Shown here one piece after another: positions 27,439 to 37,886 of a stretch of DNA of 44,101 nt. Every line of letters starts with the position of its first letter. Position 1 is the first letter of the stretch. Made by a program: the position numbers and the translations under genes. The stretch is taken from contig JANYFU010000299.1 in NCBI GenBank assembly GCA_025359665.1, positions 1 through 44,101 of the forward strand, given 5' to 3'. The stretch comes from Caulobacteraceae bacterium. Its GTDB lineage: Bacteria; Pseudomonadota; Alphaproteobacteria; Caulobacterales; Caulobacteraceae. The notes beneath the pieces were generated by a model. The model ran no database searches. It saw only the letters and a list, made by a program, of their open reading frames with translations, and had not been told where the DNA came from.

Positions 27439-28851
27439 TCATTCGGCGGGCGAAAGAGCATCCTTAATCCTGCCCAGACTCTCGTCTCGTCCGAGTGTCG
27501 TAAGAGCGCCGGCGAGGTCGGGTGCTGGCAGTCCTCCAGAGAGCACGGCCCGCAGCGGAGCGCCAAATTTCCCCAGTCCTACCCCGTCCGCGGCGGCGAA
27601 GGACCTGAGGGAGGCGGTCAGCGCGGGCGGTGACCAGTCCGGCTCCATCGCCAGATGTTCGGCCAGGCGAGAGAGGCGCGCACGGGTTTCCTCCGTAAGC
27701 AAGGCGGCGGATTTGGCGTCCAGGGTCACTGGCCGTTCGGCAAGCGCGAAGCGGCAGAGTTCGCCCAGTTCGACGATCGTCTTGGCGCCTTCCTTCACAT
27801 GCGGGATGACGGCCAGCAGACGCGCACGACCGTTTTCCGCCAGCGAGGTTCCAGCCTTTTTGAGGCTCGCGGTGACCAGATCGGCCAGGCGGTTGTCATC
27901 CGCCTGCCGCAGATAGTGATTGTTGACATGAGCTAGCTTGTTCCAATCAAGGCGGGCCGGCGCCTTCACCACATCCTTGACGTCAAACCAGGCGATGGCC
28001 TGCGCATCGGTGAACAACTCGTCATCGCCGTGGCCCCATCCCAGGCGGGCGAGGTAGTTGCGCATCGCCTCCGGCAGATAGCCCATCTCGGCGAACTCGC
28101 CGACCGCCTGGGCTCCGTGGCGTTTGGAGAGCTTGGCGCCGTCCGGGCCGTGGATCATCGGCAGGTGCGCGAACGTAGGCAGCTCCCAGCCTAGAGCCTG
28201 GTAGATAAGACTTTGCCGCGCGGTGTTGTTGAGATGATCGTCTCCGCGAATGACGTGGGTGATGCCCATGTCGTGATCGTCCACCACCACGGCCAGATTG
28301 TAGGTCGGCGCGCCGTCCGAGCGCAGCAGAACAAGATCATCGAGATCGCGGTTGCGAAACCGCACGGTTCCCTTGACGAGATCGTCGACAATGGTCTCAC
28401 CCTCCAGAGGCCCCTTGAAGCGGATGACGTGGGGCAGGTTGACCCCTTCGGGCGGCGCGCGATCTCGCCATGGAGACCGGATGGCCCGCCCCTCGGCCCG
28501 GGCGATATCCCGCTCGGCGGCCAGCTCCTCGACCGTCATCCAGCACGGATAGGCGCTGTCCGCGGCCAGCAATTCGGCTACCGCGGCGCGATGGCGATCG
28601 GCCCGAGCGAATTGGAAGACCGGCGGAGCGTCCGGCTCCAGACCAAGCCAGGCCAGACCTTCCAGGATCACGTCGACGGCGGCCTCGGTGGAGCGCTGGC
28701 GATCGGTGTCCTCGATACGCAGCAAGTAGGTCCCGCCGGTGTGTCGAGCGTAAAGCCAGTTGTAAAGCGCCACCCGGGCGGTGCCTATGTGCATGGAGCC
28801 GGTTGGCGACGGGGCGACGCGGGTGACGACGGGACGATCGGGGGCGGGCAT
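27439..28851 (-). CDS. gltX: Glutamyl-tRNA synthetase
   Basis: Charges tRNA-Glu. The 470-residue class I synthetase begins MPAPDRPVVTRVAPSPTG and carries the HIGH motif as SMHIGTARVALYNW and KMSKS as KLSKRHG. The frame is open upstream to 29010, but ATG 28851 gives the family N-terminus; the extra 53 residues lie over comEC and have no synthetase character. Length is normal. gltA follows on the same strand. Confidence 0.96.
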   Translation of the reverse strand: MPAPDRPVVTRVAPSPTGSMHIGTARVALYNWLYARHTGGTYLLRIEDTDRQRSTEAAVDVILEGLAWLGLEPDAPPVFQFARADRHRAAVAELLAADSAYPCWMTVEELAAERDIARAEGRAIRSPWRDRAPPEGVNLPHVIRFKGPLEGETIVDDLVKGTVRFRNRDLDDLVLLRSDGAPTYNLAVVVDDHDMGITHVIRGDDHLNNTARQSLIYQALGWELPTFAHLPMIHGPDGAKLSKRHGAQAVGEFAEMGYLPEAMRNYLARLGWGHGDDELFTDAQAIAWFDVKDVVKAPARLDWNKLAHVNNHYLRQADDNRLADLVTASLKKAGTSLAENGRARLLAVIPHVKEGAKTIVELGELCRFALAERPVTLDAKSAALLTEETRARLSRLAEHLAMEPDWSPPALTASLRSFAAADGVGLGKFGAPLRAVLSGGLPAPDLAGALTTLGRDESLGRIKDALSPAE

Positions 28852-28957
28852 TCGAATTCCGGTGGTGGTTGGCGCCAAGGCCGCGCCGGTTAATGACGTG
28901 CGGCGGCCATTGGGTTTGGCGTTGCCTATCACGCGCGGCCTTCGCCTTCCTAGCCCG

Positions 28958-31126
28958 ATGGAGGCCTGGGCCTGGTTTGGCATCCAGGCCTCGATGCAGC
29001 TGGACCGCATCGGCCTGTGGGCTCCGGTGGCCTTCGGACTCGGCGCCGCCGCCTACCTCGGCCTGAAAGTTGAGCCACCGCTGTGGGTCGCGATTGCGGT
29101 GGCCGTCGCCGGGGCAGTGGTCTTCCTCGCTTTTCGGGCCTGGACCAGGAGCCGCGCCCTGATCACCGCGGGCGGATTGCTCGCCCTGGTCGCGGTTGGA
29201 TTCATGACGGCGAAGATCCATTCAGACAGGGTGGCGGCTCCCATCGCCCCCACGCGTGAAGGGCTGGCGTTCGTCGAAGGCTGGGTGATCGATATCGCCA
29301 CGCCCAGTGAGAAGGGCGAGCGGCTGCTAATCGCGCCGGTGCGAATCTCGGGTCTTTCTCCCGAACAGACGCCAACACGCATTCGGATAGTCGTGCCTTC
29401 GCCGGACGGTCCGGAGGGCGCGCCGCCGCCTGGAACCCCCATACGTTTCATGACCCTGCTAAATCCGCCGCCCGGGCCGGCCGCGCCCGGGGCTTATGAT
29501 TTCGCCCGCGACGCCTGGTTCGAGGGAATCGGCGGTGTCGGCCTCGCCAAGAGCCCGCCTATCTTTACCAGCTTGCCGCGGCCGCGCTGGCGACTGCGCC
29601 TCGAGATGGGTGTCAACGCCCTGCGCTGGTCGGTCGCGCGTCGGATCGCGCATGATATCGGCGCTGTAATGGGTCCCGAAGACGGCGGCGCGGCCGGGCT
29701 CGCCGTAGCGGTCACCACCAGCCATCAGGACTGGCTGGGCTCGGACCATCGGGACGATCTGCGCGGGTCCGGCCTTGCTCACATGTTGGCCATCGCTGGC
29801 CTTCACACCGCCGCCCTTACCGGTTTCGCCTTCTTTGGCTTTCGATTTTTGATCGCCGCGTGGCCCTGGCTGGCCTTGCGCGTTCCGGGCAAGAAGGTCG
29901 CCGCGATCGCGGCATTGTTGGTGGCGGCCGCCTATCTCGTGCTCTCCGGCGCCCATCCGCCGGCCAGGCGCGCCGCCATCACGGCCGGCGTCGCCTTCCT
30001 GGCGATCGTGGTCGATCGCCGGGCCGTCAGCCTGCATTCGCTAGCTATCGCCGCGCTGGTCATTCTGTTCATCGAACCCGATGTCGTGGTCCAGCCGGGT
30101 TTCGAAATGTCATTCTGCGCCACCGCATCACTGGTTGCCCTGGCCGAGATCTGGCGACAGCCCAAGTCCCATTCGCCGACAGCCTTCTGGCCGTTGGCGG
30201 CGATGCGGAAAATTGCAGAGTGGCTGATCGGACTTTCGATCGTCAGTTTCGTGGCCGGAGCGGCGACCGGTCCGTTCACGATCCAGCACTTCAACCGCGT
30301 CGCCAACTATGGTGTCTTGGCCAATCTCAGCGCAGATTTCGTGGCCAGTGCGGTGTTGATGCCTTCGCTGGCCCTGACGCTTCTGGCCCAGGCGCTCGGC
30401 CTTGATTCGACGACAGCCGCGCCCATTCTCTGGGTCGCGGGTCAGGCCGCCAAGCTGGTGATCGCCATTGGCCATGTCTTCACCACGGCTCCGGGGGCGT
30501 CGATGACCTTCTCCAGCGCGCCGGAGATCGCCTTGGCGATTTCCTACATCGGCATCGTTTTCGCCTGCCTGTGGCAGGGCCGGTTGCGATGGATCGGGCT
30601 GCCGATGTCCGCCGCTGTCGCCCTCTGGCCGCGGCCCGTGTCTCCGGTGGCCTGGATCGCCGCCGATGGCGATGACGCCGCGGTGGTTGTCGCTGGCCAG
30701 GAAATCCCCATGAAACCGAACGCGCGCCAATACGCCACCCAGCTCTGGGCCCAAAGGCGCGGCTTCACACTGCCCGCCGATCCATCGGCGGCCCAGCAAT
30801 CCGTATTCGATTGCAACCGGAAAGGCTGTTTGCCGACTGGCGGCGTCCGACCGGCCATCGCGGCCTCTTGGAATCATAAGCCGCCGAATGAGGACCGCTA
30901 CCGCGAGATGTGCGATCATGCCGATATCGTCGTGCTTCGTAGCGCAGACGCGCCCAACCAGGCTTGTGGCGCGGCTACCGTCCTGACCCGAGGCGACTTT
31001 GATCGCAACGGCGCCGCCGAAGTGTTCGCGACCAAGTCGGGTTGGCGGTTGGTTTGGTCTCAACCCTTGCGCGGATTGCGGCCTTGGACCGGTTTCAACA
31101 TACCCACTACTGGTAGCGGCGAATGA
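28958..31126 (+). CDS. comEC: ComEC/Rec2-family competence membrane protein
   Basis: Predicted inner-membrane channel for single-stranded DNA uptake. From ATG 28958 it is 722 residues: N-terminal membrane helices, an OB-like DUF4131 domain (about 75-190), then the Competence domain with many helices and the motifs [16 protein letters not shown] and [13 protein letters not shown]. The C-terminus (about 600-722) aligns in position with the lactamase-like domain but lacks the HxHxDH zinc motif. The start is uncertain: the frame is open to 28781, with GTGs at 28862 and 28865, but those overlap or crowd the divergent gltX start. The 3' end overlaps lexA by 20 bases. Confidence 0.88.
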   Translation: MEAWAWFGIQASMQLDRIGLWAPVAFGLGAAAYLGLKVEPPLWVAIAVAVAGAVVFLAFRAWTRSRALITAGGLLALVAVGFMTAKIHSDRVAAPIAPTREGLAFVEGWVIDIATPSEKGERLLIAPVRISGLSPEQTPTRIRIVVPSPDGPEGAPPPGTPIRFMTLLNPPPGPAAPGAYDFARDAWFEGIGGVGLAKSPPIFTSLPRPRWRLRLEMGVNALRWSVARRIAHDIGAVMGPEDGGAAGLAVAVTTSHQDWLGSDHRDDLRGSGLAHMLAIAGLHTAALTGFAFFGFRFLIAAWPWLALRVPGKKVAAIAALLVAAAYLVLSGAHPPARRAAITAGVAFLAIVVDRRAVSLHSLAIAALVILFIEPDVVVQPGFEMSFCATASLVALAEIWRQPKSHSPTAFWPLAAMRKIAEWLIGLSIVSFVAGAATGPFTIQHFNRVANYGVLANLSADFVASAVLMPSLALTLLAQALGLDSTTAAPILWVAGQAAKLVIAIGHVFTTAPGASMTFSSAPEIALAISYIGIVFACLWQGRLRWIGLPMSAAVALWPRPVSPVAWIAADGDDAAVVVAGQEIPMKPNARQYATQLWAQRRGFTLPADPSAAQQSVFDCNRKGCLPTGGVRPAIAASWNHKPPNEDRYREMCDHADIVVLRSADAPNQACGAATVLTRGDFDRNGAAEVFATKSGWRLVWSQPLRGLRPWTGFNIPTTGSGE

Positions 31127-31799
31127 GCCCGACCAGCTTGCCCTGCACCTGCACCTGATCGGGACCGAATATCCGGGTCTCATAGGCGGGATTGGCGGCT
31201 TCCAGCGCGAGCGAGGCGCCCTTGCGCCGCAGGCGCTTCAGGGTGGCTTCCTCGCCCATCACCAGGGCGACGATGATCTCGCCTGAGTTGGCGGTGCTGA
31301 CTTTGCGGATCACGGCGTAGTCGCCATCCAGAATCCCCGCTTGGATCATCGAGTCTCCCTCAACCTGAAGCACATAGTGCTCTCCGGCGCCGAGTATCGA
31401 TTCCGGAACATGCAGCTTGTCGCGTTCGTGCTGGATGGCGGCGATCGGCGTGCCCGCTGCGATCCGGCCGAGCACCGATAGCTCTCGCGTCTCGTTGGCG
31501 GCGATTGGGGCGGACGTCCGCGACGCTTCCACAACCTTGGGCTGGAACACGCCACGGCCACCCGCCGGGGCCGAAGTCGTGGCCTGTTGGGGCAGCTTGA
31601 CTACCTCGAGCGCCCGTGCCCGATGCGCCAGGCGTCTTAGGAAACCACGTTCTTCCAGCGCCGTGATCAGGCGGTGGATTCCCGACTTCGAGGCCAAGTC
31701 CAGGGCCTCCTTCATCTCATCGAACGACGGAGACACACCGGTCTCCTTGATCCGTTCATGAATGAACATCAACAATTCATGCTGTTTACGCGTGAGCAT
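31107..31799 (-). CDS. lexA: SOS response repressor LexA
   Basis: Represses DNA-damage genes and cleaves itself when RecA is activated. The 230-residue product has an N-terminal winged helix ([17 protein letters not shown]..., recognition region around [17 protein letters not shown], residues 37-53), cleavage site A115-G116 (GRIAAGTP) and the catalytic pair S150 (EGDSM) and K188 (ATLKRL). The linker of about 35 residues is longer than in E. coli, as usual in alphaproteobacteria. An SOS box lies 52-66 bases upstream. It is the same direction as the trp operon and converges on comEC with overlapping ends. Confidence 0.97.
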   Translation of the reverse strand: MLTRKQHELLMFIHERIKETGVSPSFDEMKEALDLASKSGIHRLITALEERGFLRRLAHRARALEVVKLPQQATTSAPAGGRGVFQPKVVEASRTSAPIAANETRELSVLGRIAAGTPIAAIQHERDKLHVPESILGAGEHYVLQVEGDSMIQAGILDGDYAVIRKVSTANSGEIIVALVMGEEATLKRLRRKGASLALEAANPAYETRIFGPDQVQVQGKLVGLIRRYQ

Positions 31800-31850
31800 C
31801 GCCGCCTCGCATCACCCGGAAACCGGGAACAAACCAAAAACGATGCAGGT

Positions 31851-31865
31851 GTTCTCTGAGTGTTC
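31851..31865 (-). promoter_or_regulatory. LexA operator (SOS box) upstream of lexA
   Basis: GTTC (31851-31854), seven bases, then GTTC (31862-31865): an exact match to the alphaproteobacterial direct-repeat SOS box GTTC-N7-GTTC. On the minus strand a TTGACA -35-like hexamer (31879-31874) lies just upstream, so LexA binding would cover the spacer/-10 region and autoregulate lexA. Confidence 0.9.
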
Positions 31866-31895
31866 TCGGCGGTTGTCAAGTTGGCGGCGCCGCGC

Positions 31896-32687
31896 CTATC
31901 CCAAAAGAGCGCGGGTTGCCGCCTCGACGTCCGCCTGCCGCATGAGGCTCTCGCCCACCAGCATCGCTTTAGCGCCGGCGCGTTCGAGGCGGGCCGCGTC
32001 GGCCGCGTTGAAAATACCGCTTTCCGTTACAATCAAGGTATTTAGCGGAACTTTCGAAGCTAGCCGCTCGGTCACGGCGAGGTCGGTGACAAAGGTCCGC
32101 AAGTCCCGGTTGTTGATCCCGATCATGGTCGCCCCGAGGGCCATGGCCCGTTCGATTTCGGCTTCGTCGTGGGTCTCGACCAGGACGTCCATGCCCCAGC
32201 GCACGGATTCAGCCATCAAATCCCCCGCCAGAGAATCATCCACCATGGCCAGAATCACCAGTATGGCGTCCGCTCCCAGCGCCCGCGATTCGGTCACCTG
32301 CCATGCATCGACCAGGAATTCCTTTCTCAGAGAGGGCAGGGCGGTGGCGCCCCGGGCCAGAACGAGGTTCTCATCCGCGCCTTGAAAGCTAGGCATGTCG
32401 GTCAACACCGACAGGCAGGCGGCGCCTCCCGCTTCATAGGCCACGGCGATTGCCGCCGGATCGAAATCCTCTCGGATCAGGCCCTTGGACGGCGAGGCCT
32501 TCTTGATTTCGGCGATCAGCGCCAGACGGCCCGATCCATGCGCCTTGAGCAGAGCGGCGCCAAATCCGCGCGGCGGCGTCGCCAGGCGCGCCCGCGCCTC
32601 GAGATCGCCACTCCCGATCCTGGTCCGGCGTTCCTGGACCTCCAGGCGTTTGTAGGCTGCGATCGCCGCGAGAATATCCTCGCTCAC
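31896..32687 (-). CDS. trpC: Indole-3-glycerol phosphate synthase
   Basis: Closes the indole ring in tryptophan synthesis. The 263-residue TIM-barrel protein shows [12 protein letters not shown] (catalytic lysines), [25 protein letters not shown] and [11 protein letters not shown]. It is a stand-alone TrpC, not fused to TrpF. The start overlaps the trpD stop by four bases. The gap to lexA (96 bases) holds the SOS box. Confidence 0.96.
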   Translation of the reverse strand: MSEDILAAIAAYKRLEVQERRTRIGSGDLEARARLATPPRGFGAALLKAHGSGRLALIAEIKKASPSKGLIREDFDPAAIAVAYEAGGAACLSVLTDMPSFQGADENLVLARGATALPSLRKEFLVDAWQVTESRALGADAILVILAMVDDSLAGDLMAESVRWGMDVLVETHDEAEIERAMALGATMIGINNRDLRTFVTDLAVTERLASKVPLNTLIVTESGIFNAADAARLERAGAKAMLVGESLMRQADVEAATRALLG

Positions 32688-33700
32688 GGTGCGTTCGTAG
32701 CCTCGATCAGGCCATCGAGCGCCCGCCGCGCCGCGCCGCTGTCGATCGCCTCGGCCGCCAGGGCGATGCCTTCGCGCAGCGTCTCAGCGCGATCGGCGAC
32801 CAGGAAGGCCGCGGCGGCGTTCATCATCACAATGTCTCGATAGGGCCCCGCGTGGCCGGCCAGCAAATCATCGATGGCCTGGGCGTTTTGCGCCGGTCCG
32901 CCACCCCGCAGGTCGCCCCTCGCGCTACGCTCCAGACCGACGGCCTCTGGTGTGATGGTGAACAGACGGACCCGACCGTCGAACCATTCGGCGACGTGGG
33001 TCGAACCGGCGGTGGTGATTTCGTCAAGGCCGTCACCGTAAACCACCCAGGCTCTGACGGCGCCCAGGGCCCCCAGCACCCGGGCCAGCCGCTCTACCCA
33101 GCGCACGTCATAAACACCCAGCACCTGCCGCCGGGCGCCGGCGGGGTTGGAAAGCGGCCCGAGGATGTTGAAGATCGTCCGGAACCCGAGCTCTTCGCGG
33201 ATCGGCATCACGTGACGCATCGCGCCATGATGGGCCGGCGCGAACAGGAAACAGATGCCGGCTTCGTCCAGCGCCCGGCGTTGTTGGGCGTGGCCGGCAT
33301 GGATGTTGACGCCCAGGGCTGTGAGTACGTCGGAAGAGCCCGACTTCGAGGAGACCGCGCGCGTGCCGTGCTTGGCGATTTTCAGACCCCCGCCCGCCGC
33401 CACGAAGGCCACGGCGGTGGAGATATTCAGGGTGTGTGCCCCGTCGCCGCCTGTCCCACACACATCCACGACATCATACGGGTGCTCCAGCTTCAGGGCC
33501 TCGCCGCGCATCGCCCGGGCGCAGGCGGTGATTTCCCCTACCGTCTCGCCTCGCAGGCGCATGGCGGTGATCGCGGCGGCGATCTGGGCGGGGGTGGGCT
33601 CGCCGCGCAGGCAGGCGGTGAAGAAGCTGTCGGCGTCCTCGGGCGTCATGGTGGCGCCGTCGGCCAGACGGGCGAGCAGGGGTTTGAAAGCGTCGGACAT
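32684..33700 (-). CDS. trpD: Anthranilate phosphoribosyltransferase
   Basis: Transfers phosphoribosyl from PRPP to anthranilate. The 338-residue product has [18 protein letters not shown] (PRPP loop), [21 protein letters not shown] and the [14 protein letters not shown] motif. Length is normal and it is not fused to TrpG. It lies 7 bases after trpG and overlaps trpC by four. Confidence 0.97.
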   Translation of the reverse strand: MSDAFKPLLARLADGATMTPEDADSFFTACLRGEPTPAQIAAAITAMRLRGETVGEITACARAMRGEALKLEHPYDVVDVCGTGGDGAHTLNISTAVAFVAAGGGLKIAKHGTRAVSSKSGSSDVLTALGVNIHAGHAQQRRALDEAGICFLFAPAHHGAMRHVMPIREELGFRTIFNILGPLSNPAGARRQVLGVYDVRWVERLARVLGALGAVRAWVVYGDGLDEITTAGSTHVAEWFDGRVRLFTITPEAVGLERSARGDLRGGGPAQNAQAIDDLLAGHAGPYRDIVMMNAAAAFLVADRAETLREGIALAAEAIDSGAARRALDGLIEATNAP

Positions 33701-33707
33701 CGTCTTT

Positions 33708-34307
33708 TCAGCCAGCCGCCATGGCGTGGACGCCGACGATCTTCAGGAAATTGCCAAGCAACTGGTGGCCGCCATCGGTGGCAATGGATTCAGGGTGGAA
33801 CTGCACTCCGTGGATCGGGCGCGTCCGATGGGAAAGCCCCATGATCTCGCCATCGTCGGTCCATGCGGTGACTTCCAGACAATCCGGCAGGGTGTCCCGG
33901 GCCACGGCCAGGCTGTGATAGCGCGTGGCTACGAAACCATCGGCCAGGCCGTCGAAAATCCCGCCACCATCTTGGTTGGCGTGACGAATCTGGCTGGTCT
34001 TGCCGTGCATCAGCGTCTTGGCGCGCACCACCTCGCCGCCGAACGCCTGGCCGATAGCCTGATGACCCAGGCAGACGCCAAGAATCGGCAGGTCGGCGGG
34101 GGCCTCGGCGATCAGTTCCAGGCAGATACCGGCCTCATTGGGCGTGCAGGGACCCGGCGAAAGAACGATGGCCTCGGGCTTCAGGCCCAGGGCTTCGCGC
34201 ACTGTCAGGACATCGTTGCGATAGATACGCGTCTCGGCGCCCAGCTCGTCCAGATAGTGGACCAGATTGTAGGTGAAGCTGTCGTAGTTATCGATCATCA
34301 GGATCAT
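33708..34307 (-). CDS. trpG: Anthranilate synthase glutamine amidotransferase component
   Basis: Supplies ammonia to TrpE. The 199-residue class I amidotransferase has nucleophile C79 ([11 protein letters not shown]) and the His-Glu pair H171/E173 ([11 protein letters not shown]). It could also serve aminodeoxychorismate synthase, as in organisms with a shared PabA/TrpG. It overlaps trpE by four bases, fitting the trp role. Confidence 0.95.
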   Translation of the reverse strand: MILMIDNYDSFTYNLVHYLDELGAETRIYRNDVLTVREALGLKPEAIVLSPGPCTPNEAGICLELIAEAPADLPILGVCLGHQAIGQAFGGEVVRAKTLMHGKTSQIRHANQDGGGIFDGLADGFVATRYHSLAVARDTLPDCLEVTAWTDDGEIMGLSHRTRPIHGVQFHPESIATDGGHQLLGNFLKIVGVHAMAAG

Positions 34308-35839
34308 GCGAAACGCCAGGCCTCTTCGGCCGCCCGCTTTAGCGCGCCGGATTTCTGAAGGGTCTCTTGATATTCCGCCAGGGGGTCGCTGTCGGCGACC
34401 ACGCCGCCGCCCGCCTGTACATAAAGCGCGCCCTCCTTGATCAGGCCAGTGCGCAGCACGATGCAGGTATCGACCGATCCGTCGGCCCCGAAATAGCCCA
34501 CCGCCCCAGCATAGACGACGCCGCGCTTCACGCTCTCCAGTTCGTCGATGATCTGCATGGCGCGGATCTTCGGCGCCCCGGAAAGCGTGCCGGCGGGAAG
34601 GGCGGCCATCAGCACATCCACCGGGTCGAGCCCCTCGGGGGCGTCGCCTTCGACGTTGGAGACGATGTGCATGACATGGCTATAGCGTTCGATGGTGAAG
34701 CTCTCGGTGACCCTGACGGTCGCCCGGCCCGCCGAACCGGCGGGCATGTTGCGCCCGGCGTCGCGCAGCCGCGCCACCCGGCCCACGTCGTTGCGCCCCA
34801 GGTCCAACAGCATCAGGTGCTCGGCGCGTTCCTTCTCGTCGGCCAGAAGCTCCTTTTCGAGGGCCAGGTCCTCGGCCGGCGTCGCACCCCTCGGCCGGGT
34901 GCCGGCAATCGGACGGATGGTGATCTTGCCGTCGCGCAGTCGGACCAGGATTTCCGGCGAAGAGCCGATCAGCTGGAAGTCCGGAAAGTTCAGATAGAAC
35001 AGGAAAGGCGAGGGGTTGGTTCGCCTTAGCGACCGATAGAGTGAAAACGGCGGCGGCGTGAACGGCCTTGAGAACCGGTGGCTCGGCACCACCTGGAAGA
35101 TGTCTCCGGCCTGGATATAGGCCTTGGCGCGATCCACGATCCGGCCATAGGCGTCTGGGCCGACAGGTGAAGACAGGGTCGTTTCGTCGATAGCGGCCGC
35201 CGCCGCTGGGCGCTCCGGTAGGGCCTTGGCCAGGTCGCCGACCACGGCGTCGATCCTCGCCCCGGCGTCCGCATAGGCCTCCGCTGCGTCCTGACCGGAG
35301 GGCCGCGCGGTGGTGACCACGATGATTTCCTGGGCGATGGCGTCGAATATGGCGACGATACTAGGCCGGATCATTATGGCGTCGGGCAGATCCAGCGGGT
35401 CGGGAGAGACGCCGGGCAACCGCTCGACCAGGCGCACCATGTCGTAGCCGAGCACCCCGAACACGCCCCCCGCCATCGGTGGCAGGCCGGCCGGGATATC
35501 GAGCCGTGAAGACGCCGCGAGGTCACGCAGAGAATCCAGCGCCCCGCCGGGAACGGCTCGGAACTCCGCCCTCGCGATGGCTTCGCCCTCGGCGATCTCG
35601 GCGCTGTCACCTCGGCATCGCCAGACCATCTCGGGATTCATCGCCACGATCGAATACCGCCCTCGCCAGGCGCCGCCTTCGACCGACTCGAACAGGAAGG
35701 CGTAGGGCCGTCCGTGGGCGATCTTCAGATAGGCCGAGACTGGCGTCTCCAGGTCGTCGATCAGGCGTCGCCAGACCAGTTGCGGCCGCCCGGCCCGATA
35801 GGCCGGCTCGAAGGCGCCAAAGTCGGGCTGGACGCTCAC
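34304..35839 (-). CDS. trpE: Anthranilate synthase component I
   Basis: Makes anthranilate from chorismate. The 511-residue product keeps the tryptophan feedback motif as FLFESVEGG (S52) and the catalytic block ([69 protein letters not shown]). The start overlaps the stop of the upstream PpiD-like gene by four bases, and the end overlaps trpG by four, so regulation must come mainly from a promoter upstream of the PpiD-like gene. No leader peptide or attenuator is visible. Confidence 0.97.
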   Translation of the reverse strand: MSVQPDFGAFEPAYRAGRPQLVWRRLIDDLETPVSAYLKIAHGRPYAFLFESVEGGAWRGRYSIVAMNPEMVWRCRGDSAEIAEGEAIARAEFRAVPGGALDSLRDLAASSRLDIPAGLPPMAGGVFGVLGYDMVRLVERLPGVSPDPLDLPDAIMIRPSIVAIFDAIAQEIIVVTTARPSGQDAAEAYADAGARIDAVVGDLAKALPERPAAAAAIDETTLSSPVGPDAYGRIVDRAKAYIQAGDIFQVVPSHRFSRPFTPPPFSLYRSLRRTNPSPFLFYLNFPDFQLIGSSPEILVRLRDGKITIRPIAGTRPRGATPAEDLALEKELLADEKERAEHLMLLDLGRNDVGRVARLRDAGRNMPAGSAGRATVRVTESFTIERYSHVMHIVSNVEGDAPEGLDPVDVLMAALPAGTLSGAPKIRAMQIIDELESVKRGVVYAGAVGYFGADGSVDTCIVLRTGLIKEGALYVQAGGGVVADSDPLAEYQETLQKSGALKRAAEEAWRFA

Positions 35840-37782
35840 TTGGGTTTCGGGGCGCTCTTGTCGCCGGGCGTCGCGACGCTCGCCGGGTCCACGCCCATGG
35901 TCTGACGGGCCAGATTGAGGTTGACCTCGACTTTAATGGTGTGAGCGGCCGCGATCTTGGCGCTGTTGACCATCTCACGCAGATAGTCCTCGGAGGCGCG
36001 CTGCCGGATGTTCTCCAGGAACCGCGCGGTTGTCGCGACATCACCCGGACGCACGGCGTCGAGTCTGGCGATGAACACGCCGTTCGGCGCGCCGGCGGCG
36101 AACACTTCTCCCGGCTTCTGCCCGAAGATCGAGGTCACGAATTCGCGGCCCAGCGTCCTGTACTGCTCGACCTGGATCAGCTGCATGCCCGGTTGGCGCA
36201 CCACCTTGGCGCCCACCCCGGAGGCGACCTCGTCCATGGGTTTTCCTTGGCGGACCGCGGCCATCAGCGCCTCGGCCTTGGCTCGAAGCGCCGCCAGCAT
36301 TTGTTCGCGCATATAGGCCTCGACCAGTCTCGGCCGGATTTCGTTGAGCGGGGGCAGGGCGGGTGGCGCTACGGCCTCTATTTTCATGGCGTAGTATTCG
36401 CCGGACCCTGCGTCCTGAACGTCCGATTCCTGTCCGGCGGACATGGCGAAGGCGGATTTGACGATCTTGTCGTTTAGCAGCGGATTGGGTTTGCCCTCGC
36501 CATCCGCGCCCTCGGCGGTGAACGGCCCCACTGTCGTGGTGGGGACGCCGGCCTTCTGCGCGGCGGCGGCGACACTGGCGCCCGCCTGCCGGGCGTCGTC
36601 GAACTTCTGGCTGAGCTCATAGGCCGCGTTCTTGGCTGCCTTGGCTTTCAGGTCGGCTTCGATCTTGGCCTTGGCCGAGTCCAGCGTGGCGATCTTCGCG
36701 GGGCTGACTTTTTCCACCTTCAGGGTGGCAAGGCCCAGATCGCCTTGAACCGGATCACTGGTCTGGCCTTCCTTGAGTGCGAAGGCGGCCGCGGCGATCT
36801 TGCTGTCGGGTATCGCCGACCGGGGCTTGTCGGCATAGATCACCGGCTCCGTTCCCAGGGCTTTGGCGATGACGGTCGGATTCTCGCCCCGGGCCAGTCG
36901 CGCCGAGGCCTGAGCGCCTTCAGCCGTGGTTTTCACGGGAATTTCAATGACGACGCGTGTTTCCGGCGTCGAAAGCGTGTCCCTGCGGAAATCGAATTCC
37001 TTCTGGATGTCCGCTTGTGTGACCGAGACGGTCGAAGCGAGGGCGGCGGCGGAGAACCGCACCAGGGTGATGGTGCGCATCTCGGGGCGCATCAGCTGAG
37101 CTGTGTTGGTCTTCATCAGCGCGGTCAACTGGGCGTCGGTTGGCGGCGTCGGCTGCACCACCGCCCTGGGGTCGAGTACGAAATAACTCACGTCCCGGTA
37201 CTGCAGCGCCGAGATGGCGCTCAGGGCCGCATAGGCGCGCGGGGCCTTGAACCCGGCGATCACCGCCAGGGCGAAATGCCGCTGAGCCAGTTCGTCGGCC
37301 AGGTCGGTCTGCACCTGCCTGGCCGTAAGACCCTGGCTGGCCAGAAACTGGTTGAACTGTGCTTCGCTGAACTTTCCTGTCACCCTGTCGAAGGCCACGG
37401 GGATCTGCTTGATCTGCGCGTCGATCAAGCTTGAGTCGGGGACCACGCCGATGCGCGCCAGCATCTCGGCCTGGCCCTGGTCCAGGGCGATCTGGTTCAG
37501 CAGCTGCTGGTCGAAGCCGTTACGGATCAGGAAATCGGCGGTATACTGCTGTTTGGTCTGCTCTTCGTAGTGTTGCTTCTGCTGCTCGAAAATCCGTTTA
37601 TACTCGATGGACGACATGCCGTGCCCACCCGCGGTGACCACGGCGTCGGCCCGCGAGCCCTTGAAGGCGTCGGGAAAACGGCCGCCGCCGCCGACCCCGA
37701 GCACCAAAAACACCAGAATCAGCAGGCCCATCAGGGCGATGGCGACGGGATTCCTGGCTGTCGAACGTAGAGTGCCGGTCAT
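35836..37782 (-). CDS. PpiD-like periplasmic peptidyl-prolyl isomerase/chaperone
   Basis: Membrane-anchored folding helper acting near the Sec exit site. The 648-residue product has one N-terminal membrane anchor (about 12-32, AIALMGLLILVFLVLGV), a SurA-like helical chaperone domain (about 45-200), a parvulin-type domain in the middle (about 240-375) and a C-terminal helical/parvulin-like region (about 400-600), as in PpiD. The parvulin active-site residues are poorly kept, so isomerase activity is doubtful, as in E. coli PpiD. First gene of the ppiD-trpEGDC operon. Symbol withheld because orthology was not tested. Confidence 0.86.
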   Translation of the reverse strand: MTGTLRSTARNPVAIALMGLLILVFLVLGVGGGGRFPDAFKGSRADAVVTAGGHGMSSIEYKRIFEQQKQHYEEQTKQQYTADFLIRNGFDQQLLNQIALDQGQAEMLARIGVVPDSSLIDAQIKQIPVAFDRVTGKFSEAQFNQFLASQGLTARQVQTDLADELAQRHFALAVIAGFKAPRAYAALSAISALQYRDVSYFVLDPRAVVQPTPPTDAQLTALMKTNTAQLMRPEMRTITLVRFSAAALASTVSVTQADIQKEFDFRRDTLSTPETRVVIEIPVKTTAEGAQASARLARGENPTVIAKALGTEPVIYADKPRSAIPDSKIAAAAFALKEGQTSDPVQGDLGLATLKVEKVSPAKIATLDSAKAKIEADLKAKAAKNAAYELSQKFDDARQAGASVAAAAQKAGVPTTTVGPFTAEGADGEGKPNPLLNDKIVKSAFAMSAGQESDVQDAGSGEYYAMKIEAVAPPALPPLNEIRPRLVEAYMREQMLAALRAKAEALMAAVRQGKPMDEVASGVGAKVVRQPGMQLIQVEQYRTLGREFVTSIFGQKPGEVFAAGAPNGVFIARLDAVRPGDVATTARFLENIRQRASEDYLREMVNSAKIAAAHTIKVEVNLNLARQTMGVDPASVATPGDKSAPKPK

Positions 37783-37886
37783 AGGGGTTCAGGAGCCGTC
37801 TTGATGGCGGGCTGGATGGCGCCCGCGGGAACGTCGGTATAGTGGACCCCAGTCATCCGCCGCAAGCCAGAGGGATAAAACCAGCC
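37783..37886. promoter_or_regulatory. Divergent intergenic region ppiD-like / tpiA
   Basis: This 104-base region must hold the promoters of the trp operon and of tpiA. TATAGT at 37838-37843 (ACTATA on the minus strand) is the only -10-like hexamer; no clear -35 sits at the right distance on either strand. AGAGGGA at 37870-37876 is the tpiA ribosome-binding site. Confidence 0.4.
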
